64,000 nt of DNA from Lamellibrachia columna (lineage: Eukaryota > Annelida > Polychaeta > Sabellida > Siboglinidae). Below are positions 1 to 10,754 of the stretch, piece by piece (the stretch's first letter is position 1; every line of letters begins with the position of its first letter). The DNA is taken from contig OY759263.1 of assembly GCA_963662155.1 (NCBI GenBank), positions 26,716,048-26,780,047 of the forward strand. The letters run 5' to 3'. The notes below the pieces were generated by a model. It made no database searches, was not told the DNA's origin, and saw only the letters and a program-made list of their open reading frames with translations. The position numbers and the translations under genes are program-made.

Positions 1-240
1 TATCTACTAGGGATCCCTCGTCTATCCACTTAATAATTACTTTCAAAAAAACTTTTTTTAACATAACCTCACTTTTAGGAATCCATGTTGCAATGGATTT
101 AATAACGTATCCCTAACAAGGAAATCCACAATATGGTCTTTATTTAACCTTTCTAATTTCACTGGTCTATGAGTATCTGGCATACTTCTCGGACCCTTTT
201 TAAATAATGGTATGGCGTTTAAATGTTGATAGAGTGGAAG
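1..240 (-). mobile_element. CR1-like LINE reverse transcriptase fragment
   Basis: On the minus strand this reads as the fingers part of a LINE reverse transcriptase: PLFKKG, then a decayed block, then DHIVDFL and LLNPLQHGFLK, the usual 'LLNPxQHGFxKGRSC' region. It is frameshifted and truncated. The same sequence recurs at 30862-31095, where more of the element is visible (29700-31095). The family matches the more intact copy at 57425-58256. Confidence 0.75.
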
Positions 241-274
241 GACATCTTTGGCAGACATGAACTGAGAGTAAGTC

Positions 275-1060
275 TAGGTAAAACAGAGGTGCTTTGGATC
301 GGGCAACAAAAATAGATCTAGATATCAGAGTGTATGGTAAGAACCTGAAACTACGAGACAGCTTTGTATATCTTGGTTGAGCGGTTTGCGGGGACGGCAT
401 CACGGAGACGGAAATTCGCAGGATACTACAAGCTGGGGCAAGTGCATGGAGGAAACTGGCAGGGGTGATGGGAGATAAACGGAAAGGGGGCTTAGCTCAT
501 TCACAACATCAGCTTACATATACGGCCTAGAGATCATGGCGATGACACAAAAACAAGAGAAACTGCAGGTTTATGAGAGTAACTGGGTGAGAAGAATTGC
601 TGGAAGAAACAGAATAGAATAGACAAGCGAAGCCTGGAGGAGTTGAGAGAGTCTCACAAGTGAGCTGGTAAGGAGCCGACTAACGTGGGCTGGACGTGTG
701 GACAGAATGGAAGGGGAACGGTTGACGAATAGAGCGGATGCACTTAGAGTGGAGGTTAAAAGGAGAAGAGGAAGACAGAGACAGAGATGGGAGGACTGAG
801 TGAAGAGAGATTTAGTGGGAGTGGGAGTTCAGTGGAGGATGAAAGCGAGGTATATGGGGAGTGGAGAAAGTTGGTACAGTCATCAATGAAACGGGATCAA
901 TGACGAAGAGGAAGGGGAGCAACAATCGACGACCGGTATAGGTGCCCGCGTCACCCCGGACTACAGGGATAAAGAGGAGAGCAACAACTACTTCCAGCGA
1001 AACCTAGCGGACTTCGTTTGATGGAAGCGTTTCGTCGTCTTGATAGGTGGCGATATGCAT
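275..1060 (+). mobile_element. RTE-like LINE, RT C-terminus and 3' part
   Basis: The plus strand reads as the end of an RTE-like polymerase: KTEVLWIG, a VYLG block followed by an in-frame stop, GDGITETEIRR, an AGASAWRK block, and further down WEDxVKRDL. Several stops and shifts break the frame, so it is not functional. The section from about 930 is probably the 3' UTR, because it recurs at 27780-27900 and 31800-31900 behind the same coding end. The twin is 31130-31900; a homologue interrupted by (TA)n is at 27310-27780. Confidence 0.75.
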
Positions 1061-2580
1061 CGGAATTGGGCAGATTTCCGACGAAACATAGGTTATTTTC
1101 GTTTCACGTAGGAATATTTCGTGGCCTTGTCAATGACGATACTCGATCGAAATCAAAATGAACATGCTGATAAACCATCGGATTTATTCTAAATGTCAAT
1201 CCAATAATACGCATGAATGGAGGTGGGAGGTGCACGGAAACTTCATAATGGCTTCTTTTCGGTTTTTATTTCAGTGATTTTTTTTAGAGGGGTCGTGTTC
1301 TAAATGGGAATAGCTCGGGTTTAAAATTAATATACACTCACATTTATGCGACACGTAGGGTTTAAATACATAATAACATAGATGTTCTCTTAATCACAAC
1401 TACACCGTTTACTCAATACAGCGACATTTCGGCAATTGTCGGTTGCCTCCTTCTTGAACTGAATTCAAGGCGACTTAGTCAGATGGTGTGGCGGTCAGTC
1501 CTGCCTTTACTGGACACAATAATGATTCGACAGGACATGCCTAATCGGGCGGACATGTCCCGTCTTTTCCTAACTAACCTAGTGCTATTAAAATCAAGAA
1601 TATCACGTGACTGGTTAACTCAGAATGTTTCTAAAAGAGGACATTGCGGTCATTTCTCCAGTTGTCTGAGCACTGACATTTTAAACAGCGCGACCGATAA
1701 GCGCATGCGCAGTTCTAAGAAAATCGTGGTAACATAGAATATTGTGACGTAATAAGGGGGGCCGGCATACACAGAACCAACGCAAAGCTCAAACAAACGT
1801 GTTATTTTGCAGAAAGAGGACTAGTTTAGTAAACGAATTCCAATCTACGTTGCATAAGTTGAGTGTGGACGCACACAGCGTAGCCATATCGTATTGGTAA
1901 ATATACGAATACGCGTATACAAATATATTTTAATTTAACGAGCGAATCTTGCTAGACATTGACACTCGTGACGTAGGGTTGTCTAACAGTATGGAGCGGA
2001 CCATCAAATCAAGATGATATTTGTTCAACAAGGTTTTCCTAGTAAACCACTAGTGTGGCATTCTTAATTGTAGCTGCAAATGGTTATAATTTATTAACTC
2101 TTAGAGGTGCATCAGCCGAAACGCATGATTTTTTCCTTTAAATTAATTGACTACTTAACAGTGCATTTGGCAAATATCAATTTTATTATTGCGAGCTAAT
2201 GCTGATTTTCTGCTATCCCTTTTCCCTGTTCAGAAACTAGTTTTGCTGGGTCCAAACACACCTGGAAAGGGGGTACCGTCTCAAAATCACTCGCACTGTA
2301 ATCGTATCACAAGAACACGGAAGTAAATCACCGATCCAACCCCACATAAGAAAACGCCCCCGGGTAGCAGATCGCTTCTAGCTGAGGTAACGAGGTATTG
2401 GTTATTCAGTAGAGAACACTACAGTATGCATTTATCCACAATGCCTATGTGACGAATGTAATGACTGGCAAGCAGTTCATCAATTACCAGGTAGATGAGA
2501 GAACGTGTGCAGTAGATTACAAATTAGGTATTTCGACAGAAGTAATGAAGTACCTAGGCTATTTGCGCAAAACCTGATTC
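1060..2580. repeat. Dispersed repeat block R, copy a
   Basis: This non-coding stretch is one of five copies of a repeat, with others at 14180-15560, 27900-28500, 31900-33020 and 44805-46185. Its landmarks are 'gatactcgatc' near 1140, 'aatagctcggg' near 1308, 'ttggcggtcagtc'-like sequence near 1490 and 'taacgaggtatt' near 2388. Positions 2380-2560 are a decayed homologue of the 74-codon ORF at 15286. Bases 1619-2053 are absent from the copy-2 twin. I cannot assign the repeat to a known class. Confidence 0.6.
1619..2053. other. Segment present only in copy 1 (indel)
   Basis: This stretch of about 435 bp is absent from the twin at 32480, where the flanks join directly. It contains the palindromic GCGCATGCGCA at 1701-1711, which resembles an NRF1-type promoter site, and a TGACGTAA near 1745. 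A weaker homologue of 1680-1755 occurs at 28440-28500, so it was probably ancestral to the repeat and deleted from copy 2. An open frame at 1483-1737 overlaps it but shows no recognisable domain. Confidence 0.6.
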
Positions 2581-2599
2581 CATTTAGTAGGAATTAATT

Positions 2600-3990
2600 G
2601 GGTCTACTCTAGTAGTCCTACCTGTTTTTAAACGCGCAAATTTTATTCCTGTGTATAAGAAGGGAGATAAACGAAATGTATGTAACTACAAACCTATCTC
2701 TTTGTTATCGCTATTTAGTAAAGATTTTGAAAAAGTGGTGCATTACTCATTGCATAACCATGTGCGTAACACCATTTCGGGCAGGATTTGTGAGGTGTAG
2801 AAGCAGAGTATCTAACCTAGCTTGTTACTCCATTTCTGAATCTATTAACAATAAGAAACAAGTTGATTATGTTTAATTGGACTTCAGTAAAGGCTATGAA
2901 TCAGTGTGCCACCCTCTGTTAATTCACAAGCTTAAATCATATGGGTATTCTGGGCAATGTATACAACGGTTGCAGTCTTACCTTCTCAGCAAAAAACAAC
3001 GTGTGGTACTCGAACGCAAAACAGCTGACTGGAAGCCTGTGTTGTATGGTGTACCATAAGGTTCACGAATTGGCACACTTCTGTTTGTCTTTTAAATTAA
3101 TTATCTCACTAATAATGTTATTTCATGTGAAATATCAATCTTTGCTGATGATTCCAAACTATTTAGAGAAATTTCGTCGGTGACCGATTGTCATTTGGTG
3201 CAGAAGGATCTGAACAGTGGTGTGAGACCTGGCACCTCAAACTTAATGCAGACAAATGCTGCATAATGAATTTCACTAACAAAAAGAAATACTTATCTTT
3301 TGACTACGCCATATTAAGTCAGTCTCTACCCAGGGTCATCGCTGTCAAAGATCTTGGAGGATTCACATTAACTAGTAATTTGAATGTTAAAGATCATATT
3401 AGTCGTGTTGTCTAAGGCTACATTTAAGCTGTGTGGTTTTATTAAGCGCATTTGCACAACATTTACTGATGAACAAGGAACAAATCCAAAACTGTTACAC
3501 TTCAACATCCTAGGCAAGTTGCAGATCTGATCTATCTACCTAAGCGTGTGCACTCTCATTTAGATTCGTACTATCTGGTAGGAAATGTTCAATATCATTG
3601 ATCTTCGATATCTCTACGAAACTACACTCCTATTAGATTTTCCAATAGCAGCATCAACTTTACGAAATATTCAGTTTTAAATAGATATGTGACTACTTTC
3701 AACACATTGTAATTAACTGAACCCACTTGTGATATATTTATAGGAGCCAATGCTTTCAGATCTGAAATTCAAAAACAGTTATATGTATAATGCTAACATG
3801 TTAGCTTGTTGTGTTACTAATGTCGGTATTGTGTGATTTAATACCCTTATTATAACAAATGTTCTTACTGTTTTTATTATTTATACGTATTGTTCTTATA
3901 TTCTTTTGTTATCAGTCGTTGTACTGGGTCTTCAGATCTGTTGGAACTGAATAAAATACAGTACAAAACAACACTATTAGGACGTCTACA
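2600..3990 (+). mobile_element. Jockey-like LINE reverse transcriptase, decayed
   Basis: A degraded reverse transcriptase reads through several frames on the plus strand: VYKKGDKRNVCNYKPISLL, QxGFVRCRS, LDFSKGYESVCHPLLIHKL, KPVLYGVP, FADDSKLF (catalytic FADD) and HLKLNADKCCIMNF. It ends near 3990 in an AATAAA-bearing tail. A fragment of about 121 bp between 3478 and 3480 is deleted relative to the twin at 33030-34560, where LVRCQL and NPWK residues of the thumb are still readable. The clade is uncertain (Jockey/R1 superfamily). Confidence 0.8.
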
Positions 3991-4030
3991 TCTTAACAGC
4001 GAATCATCTAAGCACAATTATTATCATTCC

Positions 4031-4588
4031 AACTGGTACACACAGCTGCGCGAATATTCTCCACGTTACCAGTTGGCGAAGATAAACATGTTTTTGGTAA
4101 AAATTATAGTGAGATATATTTGAGCTGCCACAACAACAATAAAACATAGCTTTCCATAGCGTCAATATATCTTCTGTTCATGTATTATTGTGGATGTGAC
4201 TTGTGTTTCAGTACTGTTGCACACTAATGTTGCATTATAACGTTTCATTTGACAATGTCGTACGTACGTTTGTTGTGAGTGTTAGGTGGTAATGTATGAT
4301 AGTTCTAAGACCACAAATTACGTCGCGAGATCAGTAATTAGATGTGCAGACTTGCCACTCCTTCACCAACTTTTCTGTGATTGATTTATATGAAGTTATA
4401 TTGTTAGTTGATCACTTGATCAGACTCGTAATCATGGCTTTGACCAGCTTCTCTATCCCAGCAATTTGTAGCATGCCGCATTGTTAATATAGAAGGTATC
4501 GTAACGCACTCTGTCAACGTTGGTGTACATAAGTGGACGTGCTACATTTGACAAGCCCGACGAATCATCGATATGGATTATAATATGC
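4031..4588 (+). promoter_or_regulatory. Receptor 5' module with vestigial start codon
   Basis: This is one copy of the dispersed module that precedes receptor genes. The upstream half contains 'acaacaacaataaaacata'. The core (4284-4490) contains a diverged 'ctaagaccacaaa' and ends at 'gccgcattgttaatat'. Bases 4491-4572 match the 5' leader of the intact receptors, up to an ATGGAT at 4573 that aligns with the receptor start. Instead of receptor codons a second module follows, so this start is vestigial. Confidence 0.65.
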
Positions 4589-4777
4589 AGTTTACAATAA
4601 TATATTGGAAAAACAATTTCAATAGCGCGCGTCAAGTGCTATTGTATTATAGTTCTGAAACCACAAACCACGCCGGGTGGTCAGTAATTAGCTGTGCGGA
4701 CATTCGCGACTCCTTCGCCAACTTTTCTATGATTGATTTCTACGATGCTACATTATTAGTTGATCAGACTCGTAATC
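4589..4777 (+). promoter_or_regulatory. Second, truncated receptor 5' module
   Basis: A second module follows the first directly, starting at 'atgcagtttacaataatata' and including 'gaaaccacaaaccacgccgg' and a TAATTA homeodomain-type core. It is cut short at 'cgtaatcatg' and fused to the receptor coding sequence just before TM1, so the normal leader and N-terminus are missing. It has lost 8 bp near 4763 relative to the twin (one unit of a TTGATCAC/TTGATCAG direct repeat). Confidence 0.65.
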
Positions 4778-5703
4778 ATGTCTTCAAGACCCAAGACAAT
4801 CTGTGCAGTGATCGTCATGAACATAACGTTGAACTCTCTCGTGATCGCTGTAATCGCGAGATATCGACAACTGCGCGAAGATCGTACGACGCTGTTCGTG
4901 TTGTCGCTCACGCTTTCTGATATCGCCACCGGATGTACGGCGATGCCCATCAGCGCTGCCCTGTGCTCCAGTGCGACACCGAATGTACGTGACACGATTA
5001 ACCCCCTTCCCATGATTGATGCGGTTTTCTCGGTTTGGTTCGGCGTCAACTCAATGCACAGTCTCAGCTGGGTGACTGTGTGCAAGATGATCGCCATAAC
5101 GAAACCGTTCCCCTATGAACAAGTCCTCACTCGAAACCGATGCTACTTCATAATATGTGGTGTATGTGTAACTGGGGCGTTGATGGCCGCGACAATAACA
5201 CCTTTTGTTGCAACATGGAACCTCGATTGCTGTATACATCAAACAACAATTTCTACAGACTCGGTTGGCCCATTAATATTCGTTGTTTTAATCGTGATCG
5301 TGTGTCCTGTTGTCGCCCTTGTTTACTCCACTACACGAATATTCTTCGCGATTCTTCGTGCGCACCGTGAAATCACAGCACAAGTGAGTTCGATCGGTGG
5401 ACAGAGCGGCACACTCGCTACCATCCCGTCTTCGACTTTCAAGTCGATTCGCTCTGGAAGAAACGTGCTGATCATGTGTTTGGCGTTTCTCATACTAACT
5501 TTTCCATTTGCTATATTTTGTTTGATGGTTGCATTTAACGTGGACAACTATTGCCGTCGTCGTATAAATTTGTAGCAACTTGGATTTTATTGCGCAATTC
5601 CTCCGTGAACAGTCTCATAGATGTCGGCCTTTTTCGATCTGTTCGAGAAAAACCGGTACAAATGTTGCGTGCTGGTGTTTACAAACTATGTGCGATTCGG
5701 TGA
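4778..5703 (+). pseudogene. Rhodopsin-like GPCR pseudogene (receptor 1)
   Basis: The sequence encodes TM1 to TM6 of a class A GPCR: NSLVIA in TM1, LTLSD in TM2, CKMIAI at the end of TM3, CPVVALVY in TM5 and LTFPFAIF in TM6. A one-base deletion near 5551 (three T reduced to two) shifts the frame at the start of TM7 and gives a stop at 5573-5575; the lost C-terminus is readable in the next frame to 5703. TM4 has lost its tryptophan (GVCVTG against GIWLTG in the intact gene), and PLRY after TM3 is PFPY. The N-terminus is fused to a 5' module. The twin at 35357 shares the frameshift and both substitutions. It is very probably non-functional. Confidence 0.92.
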
Positions 5704-7960
5704 TTCAAACAGGAACATAGAGAAACGTATCCCAGTTGTTAGTTGCTACACTAGCACAGGTCGTTCAGTGGTACTTCAATAAAACCAAATTATGTGCCTT
5801 CAAAACATTTTGGTTTACTTACAAACCAAATGTTGTAAATTACTTAATCAATACTTATGTTGTCATGACAAAATATGTTCTTTCATAATCAGCATTGATG
5901 AAACTTTTTGTGGGAAGAATAGATTAATATTATACGCCATTGGTGTTATGGTATTAACCATTTAGATTATAATAACTATTTAGGGGTTAACAATAATAAC
6001 ATAATTATTCTATGATACTGTAATACTAGTTGATTAGTTACATGAATGGGCCGTTTTAGTTCAATTGCCTGCTTCGGTATGGAGCATTAATTTCCATTCG
6101 ATGTGTCATTGGTTTTACCTGTCACAGGTGTTACCTGTCATTGGTGACAAAGGTTGTTCATTCCGCAGAGAGTGTTGCTTTTATTTCGCTTCACAATATT
6201 TTGTTCTTCTTACAAATAAAATATTGAGTTGAAGATCACTTTGTCAATATACTTGTGGTGTCATGACAGAATATGTTCTTTAAAAATCAGCATTGATGTT
6301 TTCGTGGGAAGAATAGAATATGTAATTGGTGCTAGCTGCCCCAAGCGAAATTAATATATTACACTTTCACAAGTAAAGATAAAAAAGTTATAACACAAAT
6401 ACATAAAAAAAAAAAATCCCAGATCACAGTATCGTAAGTTGTTTTCTCATAATTTCCATGAATTTGTGAGAAGAATAAAGAGTGGGTTTATTATGAGCCA
6501 CTATTGTTATCATGGTGTTATCACTGGTGTTATCATAGTGTTATGGTCTTAAATATTTAGGTATGTTTTTTTAAGCAAGGGGTAATGTATGTGAAATTGA
6601 CGAATGTATATATAATGGTTGTATGCAGGTTGTGCAAGAAAATGCAGACATGAGAACTGTATCTAGAGAACAACAAAAAAGTAACTGCTATTGGCGTTAC
6701 GGATCGTCGTTGCTGTTACGAAATATATTTTCATTGTCATTCGTTTAGAAACTGGCTTGTATAATTTGAAAATATTGCATATAGGAGAGCATGGATGCTG
6801 TCTTTCCATGTGTGAGGAATTTTATTTTTAAGGGCATGCATGGCAATTTAAAATATTCGGAATATCATACGTGCGCAGTGCAGGAAGCTGAAAGATTATA
6901 TGTATGAAAATGCAAAATTGCATTCCAGGATAGCTTCCAAATCTGAGATAATTCATGAAACAAACAACATTTACCTACGATCTTTAGTACTATAGCACTA
7001 TAGCTCTATGTTAGAGTTGTGTCACAACATATGTCGAATAACGCTAAAGACATCGGCCAGTTTTTCATTGGCGTAAGAGGCGCATGAAAATACAAATTGA
7101 CTGTAGTCATGCATAATTCAGTGAATGTATGTGATTGACGGTTCAAATGTTCTTATAGTATCGAATAGTTAATGACAAAACATTATATCTTTTAATACTA
7201 TAGTGCTGAATGTTTCCTTTCAAAAATAGTGTTGAAGTTGTCCTTTAAAAATTGGCAGTTTCTGAACATTGACCCACGTAAAGAATCAACAGAGACAGAG
7301 AATGTATAGTTAAAAGTGGAATATCGAATAGAATAAGAATTACCATTGCATATATATTATACATAAACGTATTGTAGACGTATATTAGAAAACAGTTTTT
7401 GTTAATTATTAGTCAGAGGCAAGATTTTAGAGTAAGTTAGTTCCGGACTCCGACAGGGAAGTCAGTGAGCATTAATAGGGTTGTTTACCATCCGAAAATT
7501 GAGGTAGCATAGTGAATAGTCAGAAACAATGGAATATTGGTTAGAATAAGTATTACTATTACACATATACTATATATACAAACTTCTTATAGACATATAT
7601 TAAAAAACTGTTTTTGTTAACAGATACAGTATTTTTCCCGGACTCAAATTCAACGAGCGATAAGGGGGAGTTTGTTTACAGGTCATGACTTTAACTGGTG
7701 TACCAAACTATCTACTATACATTGTTAAATATATATATATATTAGATAAAGTGATACATTTACATAAAGTAAGTTGGTATACACTGACTTCGTTGTTATG
7801 TTTACACAGTGTTCTCCGTATTCGCTAGGTGGCAGGCTTTTTCTTTGCTCGTGCGAGCTTAGTAGAAAAGACATAGTTAGCAAATATATTAGCCTAAAGT
7901 GGTCTTTTTGAGGACAAAACAGCCTTATTCAAGGCTAACGTAGCAATCAGATTATGTCTA
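5704..7960 (+). other. Receptor 1 3' flank, no gene
   Basis: This AT-rich stretch is homologous to the 3' flanks of the other receptors (22741-24235, 53345-54835, 60752-62600). A polyadenylation signal AATAAA is at 6215-6220, the same position in the conserved flank as in the other genes. The segment around it is duplicated locally: 5817-5930 and 6209-6320 are diverged copies sharing the 'cttacaaa' start and the 'atgacaaaatatgttctt' block. No open frame of note is present, and the end runs into a CR1 element. Confidence 0.7.
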
Positions 7961-7969
7961 AATTTTGTG

Positions 7970-9172
7970 ATGGCGCCGTGCAAACGGCAGGTAAAGGCCA
8001 CAAGGCATTTAATATGCAGAAGTTGTAGCAACTGGGTGGACGTCGTCAAGTCCGGGTGTGAGAAGTCCTGGACTGGGGTTCAGGCGGATAGTTTTAGTGT
8101 TGAGTGTAGGGGATGTACGAGGATGAAGGAACTTGAGGTGGAGTTAGAACAGCTGATGCTGCTCGTTGTGGCAGTTGTGGGAAGGGAGCAGGTGGGTTGT
8201 GCCAGTAGTTCTGGTGGGGAGGGGGGAGACAATAGATGATAAAATGGGAGAAGACGACGAGAGAGATGCTAGAGAGAGTTCACCTCAGCCTGGGAAGAGG
8301 CTGAGTGGAGGTAAGGTGAAAGGTCGTAAGGAGGAAAGACGTAGGGAGACAGGACGAAAGGAGACGAGAAAGAAAGAAATGGGAGGGAAGAAAAATGGAT
8401 CGAAGGAAAGGGGATTGGGGAAGACGGTATCGAAGGAATCGGGGGGGGGGACGATAGTTAAGGCGATGAGAGAGATTGAGACGGGAGGAAATGTGTCAGG
8501 ATAGAAGGCGACGGGAGGGCAAATTAGCCAGGAGACGGGAGGGAAAGGTGACAGGTTGATGAGTGAGAGAGAGAGCCTGATAACAGCCTGCCACCAAGTG
8601 ACAAGGCAGGAGGACAGAATGTGATGGAGGGGATCCATCGGAAGAGCTATTCCGAGGCAGTGATAGAGGGGGTGAGAAAGAGAACGAGGGTGTTTGTGGG
8701 GGACTCAATAGTTAGGAACACCGACAGAATCTTAAACAAGGGAGATGACGTGGTAATTTGCTTGCCTGGGGCCAAAATAGAGGTGATAACTGAGAGGGTA
8801 GAAAACGTAGTAGGTTCGGGCAAGGGTGGATCTGTTTTAGCACACGTAGGGACAAATAACGTAGAAGGGGAGGATACAACTGCCATAGTCCGGAAATACA
8901 GGAATTTGGTCAGAACACTAAAGCAGACGCGGGTTGAGCAGGTAATACTGTCAGGGATTTTACCAGTAATAGAAAGGAGGGGTCATATATATCGAAATTG
9001 CCGGGGGATGGCAATTAACATGCTAGTCGAGAAGCTATGTAGGGAAGAGGAAGTTGGTTTTGTGGACTTGTGGGGAAGTTTTGTTGGAAGGGCGGATATG
9101 TACATGAAGGACGGGCTTCATCTAAGTGGATGGGGGCAGCAGTATTTGCGGATGGACTCACAGCAGGTGTAA
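7970..9172 (+). mobile_element. CR1-like LINE ORF1 (zinc finger plus SGNH esterase)
   Basis: This is the first ORF of a CR1-type retrotransposon. The N-terminal part (7970-8239) has a cysteine array, C-x2-C, then C, then CRGC, followed by a leucine/glutamate coiled-coil-like segment. A lysine/glutamate-rich linker continues in another frame (to 8504), so a frameshift lies near 8239 and another after the G-run at about 8443. The second domain (open from 8567; ATG 8624) is SGNH-hydrolase-like: VGDSIV with the serine, HVGTNN, and DGLHLS with the Asp-His pair. CR1 ORF1 proteins commonly have this plan. The twin is 38518-39721. Confidence 0.85.
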
Positions 9173-9254
9173 ACATAACTAATATTGGGTAGCATAACTA
9201 ATATTTTTTACAGTAAACACTATTTAAACGAGAAGCGCAGGGGGTTACTTAGAG

Positions 9255-9527
9255 ATGCATCAAGCAGGACAAGACACTACTATTACAGATAAACAAATAA
9301 CAAAATGTCCGAAAAACATGTCTGAAGCAGGTTATAGATGCGTGTGTTTAAATGCTAGGATTATAGTAAATAAGAAAAATGAATTAAACATTATGGTAGA
9401 AGATATTGACCCTCACATAATTGGTATTACCGAATCATGGGCCAACACAGGCATAAAAGATGCTGAATTAGGAATGACAGGATACGTAATGTTTAGGAAA
9501 GATCGAATAGGAAGAAGGGGAGGGGGA
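9255..9527 (+). mobile_element. CR1-like LINE ORF2 endonuclease, N-terminal fragment
   Basis: The open frame starts 82 bp after ORF1 and gives the first ~90 residues of an apurinic-type endonuclease: CLNAR, then IIGITESW with the catalytic glutamate, then GYVMFRKDRIGRRGGG. At about 9527 the homology stops and the frame runs by chance through unrelated DNA to 9902. The rest of the endonuclease and all of the RT are missing, so the element was cut here by a rearrangement, which the twin shares. Confidence 0.85.
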
Positions 9528-9610
9528 GATTTCTTTCTACTAAAATCCACGATCATTTCTCTTGTTTTGCCTACGTTGAGCTCCAGATTGTTTTCGCTGC
9601 ACCAATACAA
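9528..9610 (-). mobile_element. Short inverted L2/Jockey-like RT fragment
   Basis: On the minus strand about 27 codons read YWCSENNLELNVGKTREM and then IVDFSRKK, the segment just after the catalytic site in L2-like and related LINE polymerases. It abuts the truncated CR1 endonuclease on one side and the receptor 5' module on the other. The twin is at 40077-40160. Confidence 0.7.
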
Positions 9611-9629
9611 ACATACAAACAAACACAAA

Positions 9630-10104
9630 TACGGTAGCTCGATTATATATAGACTCCAACTGGAACACACAGTTGAGCGAATCTTCCCGTTGGCGATTAT
9701 AAATATTTGTTTGGTAAAACCGGTTTATGATAGTGAGGTATATTTGTGCTACGACAACAACAATAAAACATGGTTTACAATGGCGTCAGCACATCTGCGT
9801 TCATGTATTATTGTGGTTGTGGGTATATCATTTTGTATTGAAACGTTTCATTTGATAATTTCGTACGTACGTTTGTTTTATGCGTCAATTGGTATTGTGT
9901 GATTATTCTGAAACCACAAACGACATCACGTGGTCAGTAATTATCTCTGCGGGCTTGGCAATCCTTCACCAACTTTTCTATGATTGATTTATATGATGTT
10001 ATATGATTAGTTGCTCACTTGATCAGACTCGTAATTATGGCTTTGCCCAGCTTCTCTATCCCAGCAATTTGTAGCACGCCGCATTGTTAATATCGAAGGT
10101 TGTA
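9630..10104 (+). promoter_or_regulatory. Receptor 5' module without a receptor
   Basis: The full-length module starts at 'ggtagctcgattata' and includes 'acaacaacaataaaacatgg', the 'cgtacgtacgtttg' block near 9865, the core 'tctgaaaccacaaac', a CAGTAATTA site, and the end 'gccgcattgttaatatcgaagg'. A LINE RT fragment follows where a receptor would be expected. The twin is 40180-40653. Confidence 0.65.
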
Positions 10105-10630
10105 TCATAATTGAACCAATCACAGACCATTATCATAAGATCATCCAGCCTCTGCTCTCCAATAACAATGACACACATCGACATCTGCGGTCAGCTTGTG
10201 GCGGCATCTGCCGTCGTCAGAGACCTTGGATTCGCCATTGACGCCGATCTCTCGACGGCGGCACAAGTAGCAAATGCATGCTGGAATGCATATTACCACC
10301 TATGCCGAAATGTCACGCATACGTGAAAATACAAACGAACGATCCCCTTGAATTGGTCCAGCAGTCGGCGGCCTGAGTCGTCCTACTAATTAAGCGGGGT
10401 GATCGGCACAGCATGACGGCAGCACTGAAACAACTCTTCTGGTTGCCGGTGAAGTGGCGGTTTGCGAACAAGCTACTCGATCTTGTATTCCGCGCCCTTC
10501 CTGACCGGACGCCGTCGTACCTGGCCTCGCTGCTCACGCCATATGAGCCGCGCCGTGCCCTTCGATCCGCCGACCGCGTGCTACTAATTGTTCCCCGCCA
10601 CAACCTTCTTTCTCGCGTGATGATCCGATT
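10105..10630 (+). mobile_element. L2/Jockey-like LINE RT C-terminal fragments
   Basis: Two pieces of one polymerase are readable. The first (10105-10323) carries DICGQLV, AVVRDLGFAID and NACWNAYYHL, the region after the catalytic site. The second (about 10345-10620) carries MTAALKQLFWLPVKWRF, then PSYLASLLTPYEPRRALRS and LLIVPRHNLLSR, the far C-terminus. The segment between them is deleted. A related fragment lies at 18790-19085, and the twin is 40654-41180. Confidence 0.8.
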
Positions 10631-10754
10631 TCTTGGTTATTAATATTAAACATAATTACCTCTCAAGAAATATAGTGTTCGATCTGTATATTTCCACTGC
10701 ATCCCGCAGTCTTCTTCAGCCGACTCAGAATCAAAAGTGTCGAGTGCTGGTAGA

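Noticed and set aside
1483..1737. Open frame of 84 codons in block R
   Set aside because: No recognisable motif; most of it lies in a segment missing from the twin, and it is not open in homologous copies.
4756..5097. Antisense open frames of 70-130 codons over every GPCR
   Set aside because: They recur at the same place in all receptor copies as shadows of the sense codons, with no domain or start context of their own.
8285..8638. Proline/serine-rich minus-strand frames opposite the CR1 ORF1 linker
   Set aside because: They mirror the lysine/glutamate-rich linker on the plus strand and have no independent support.
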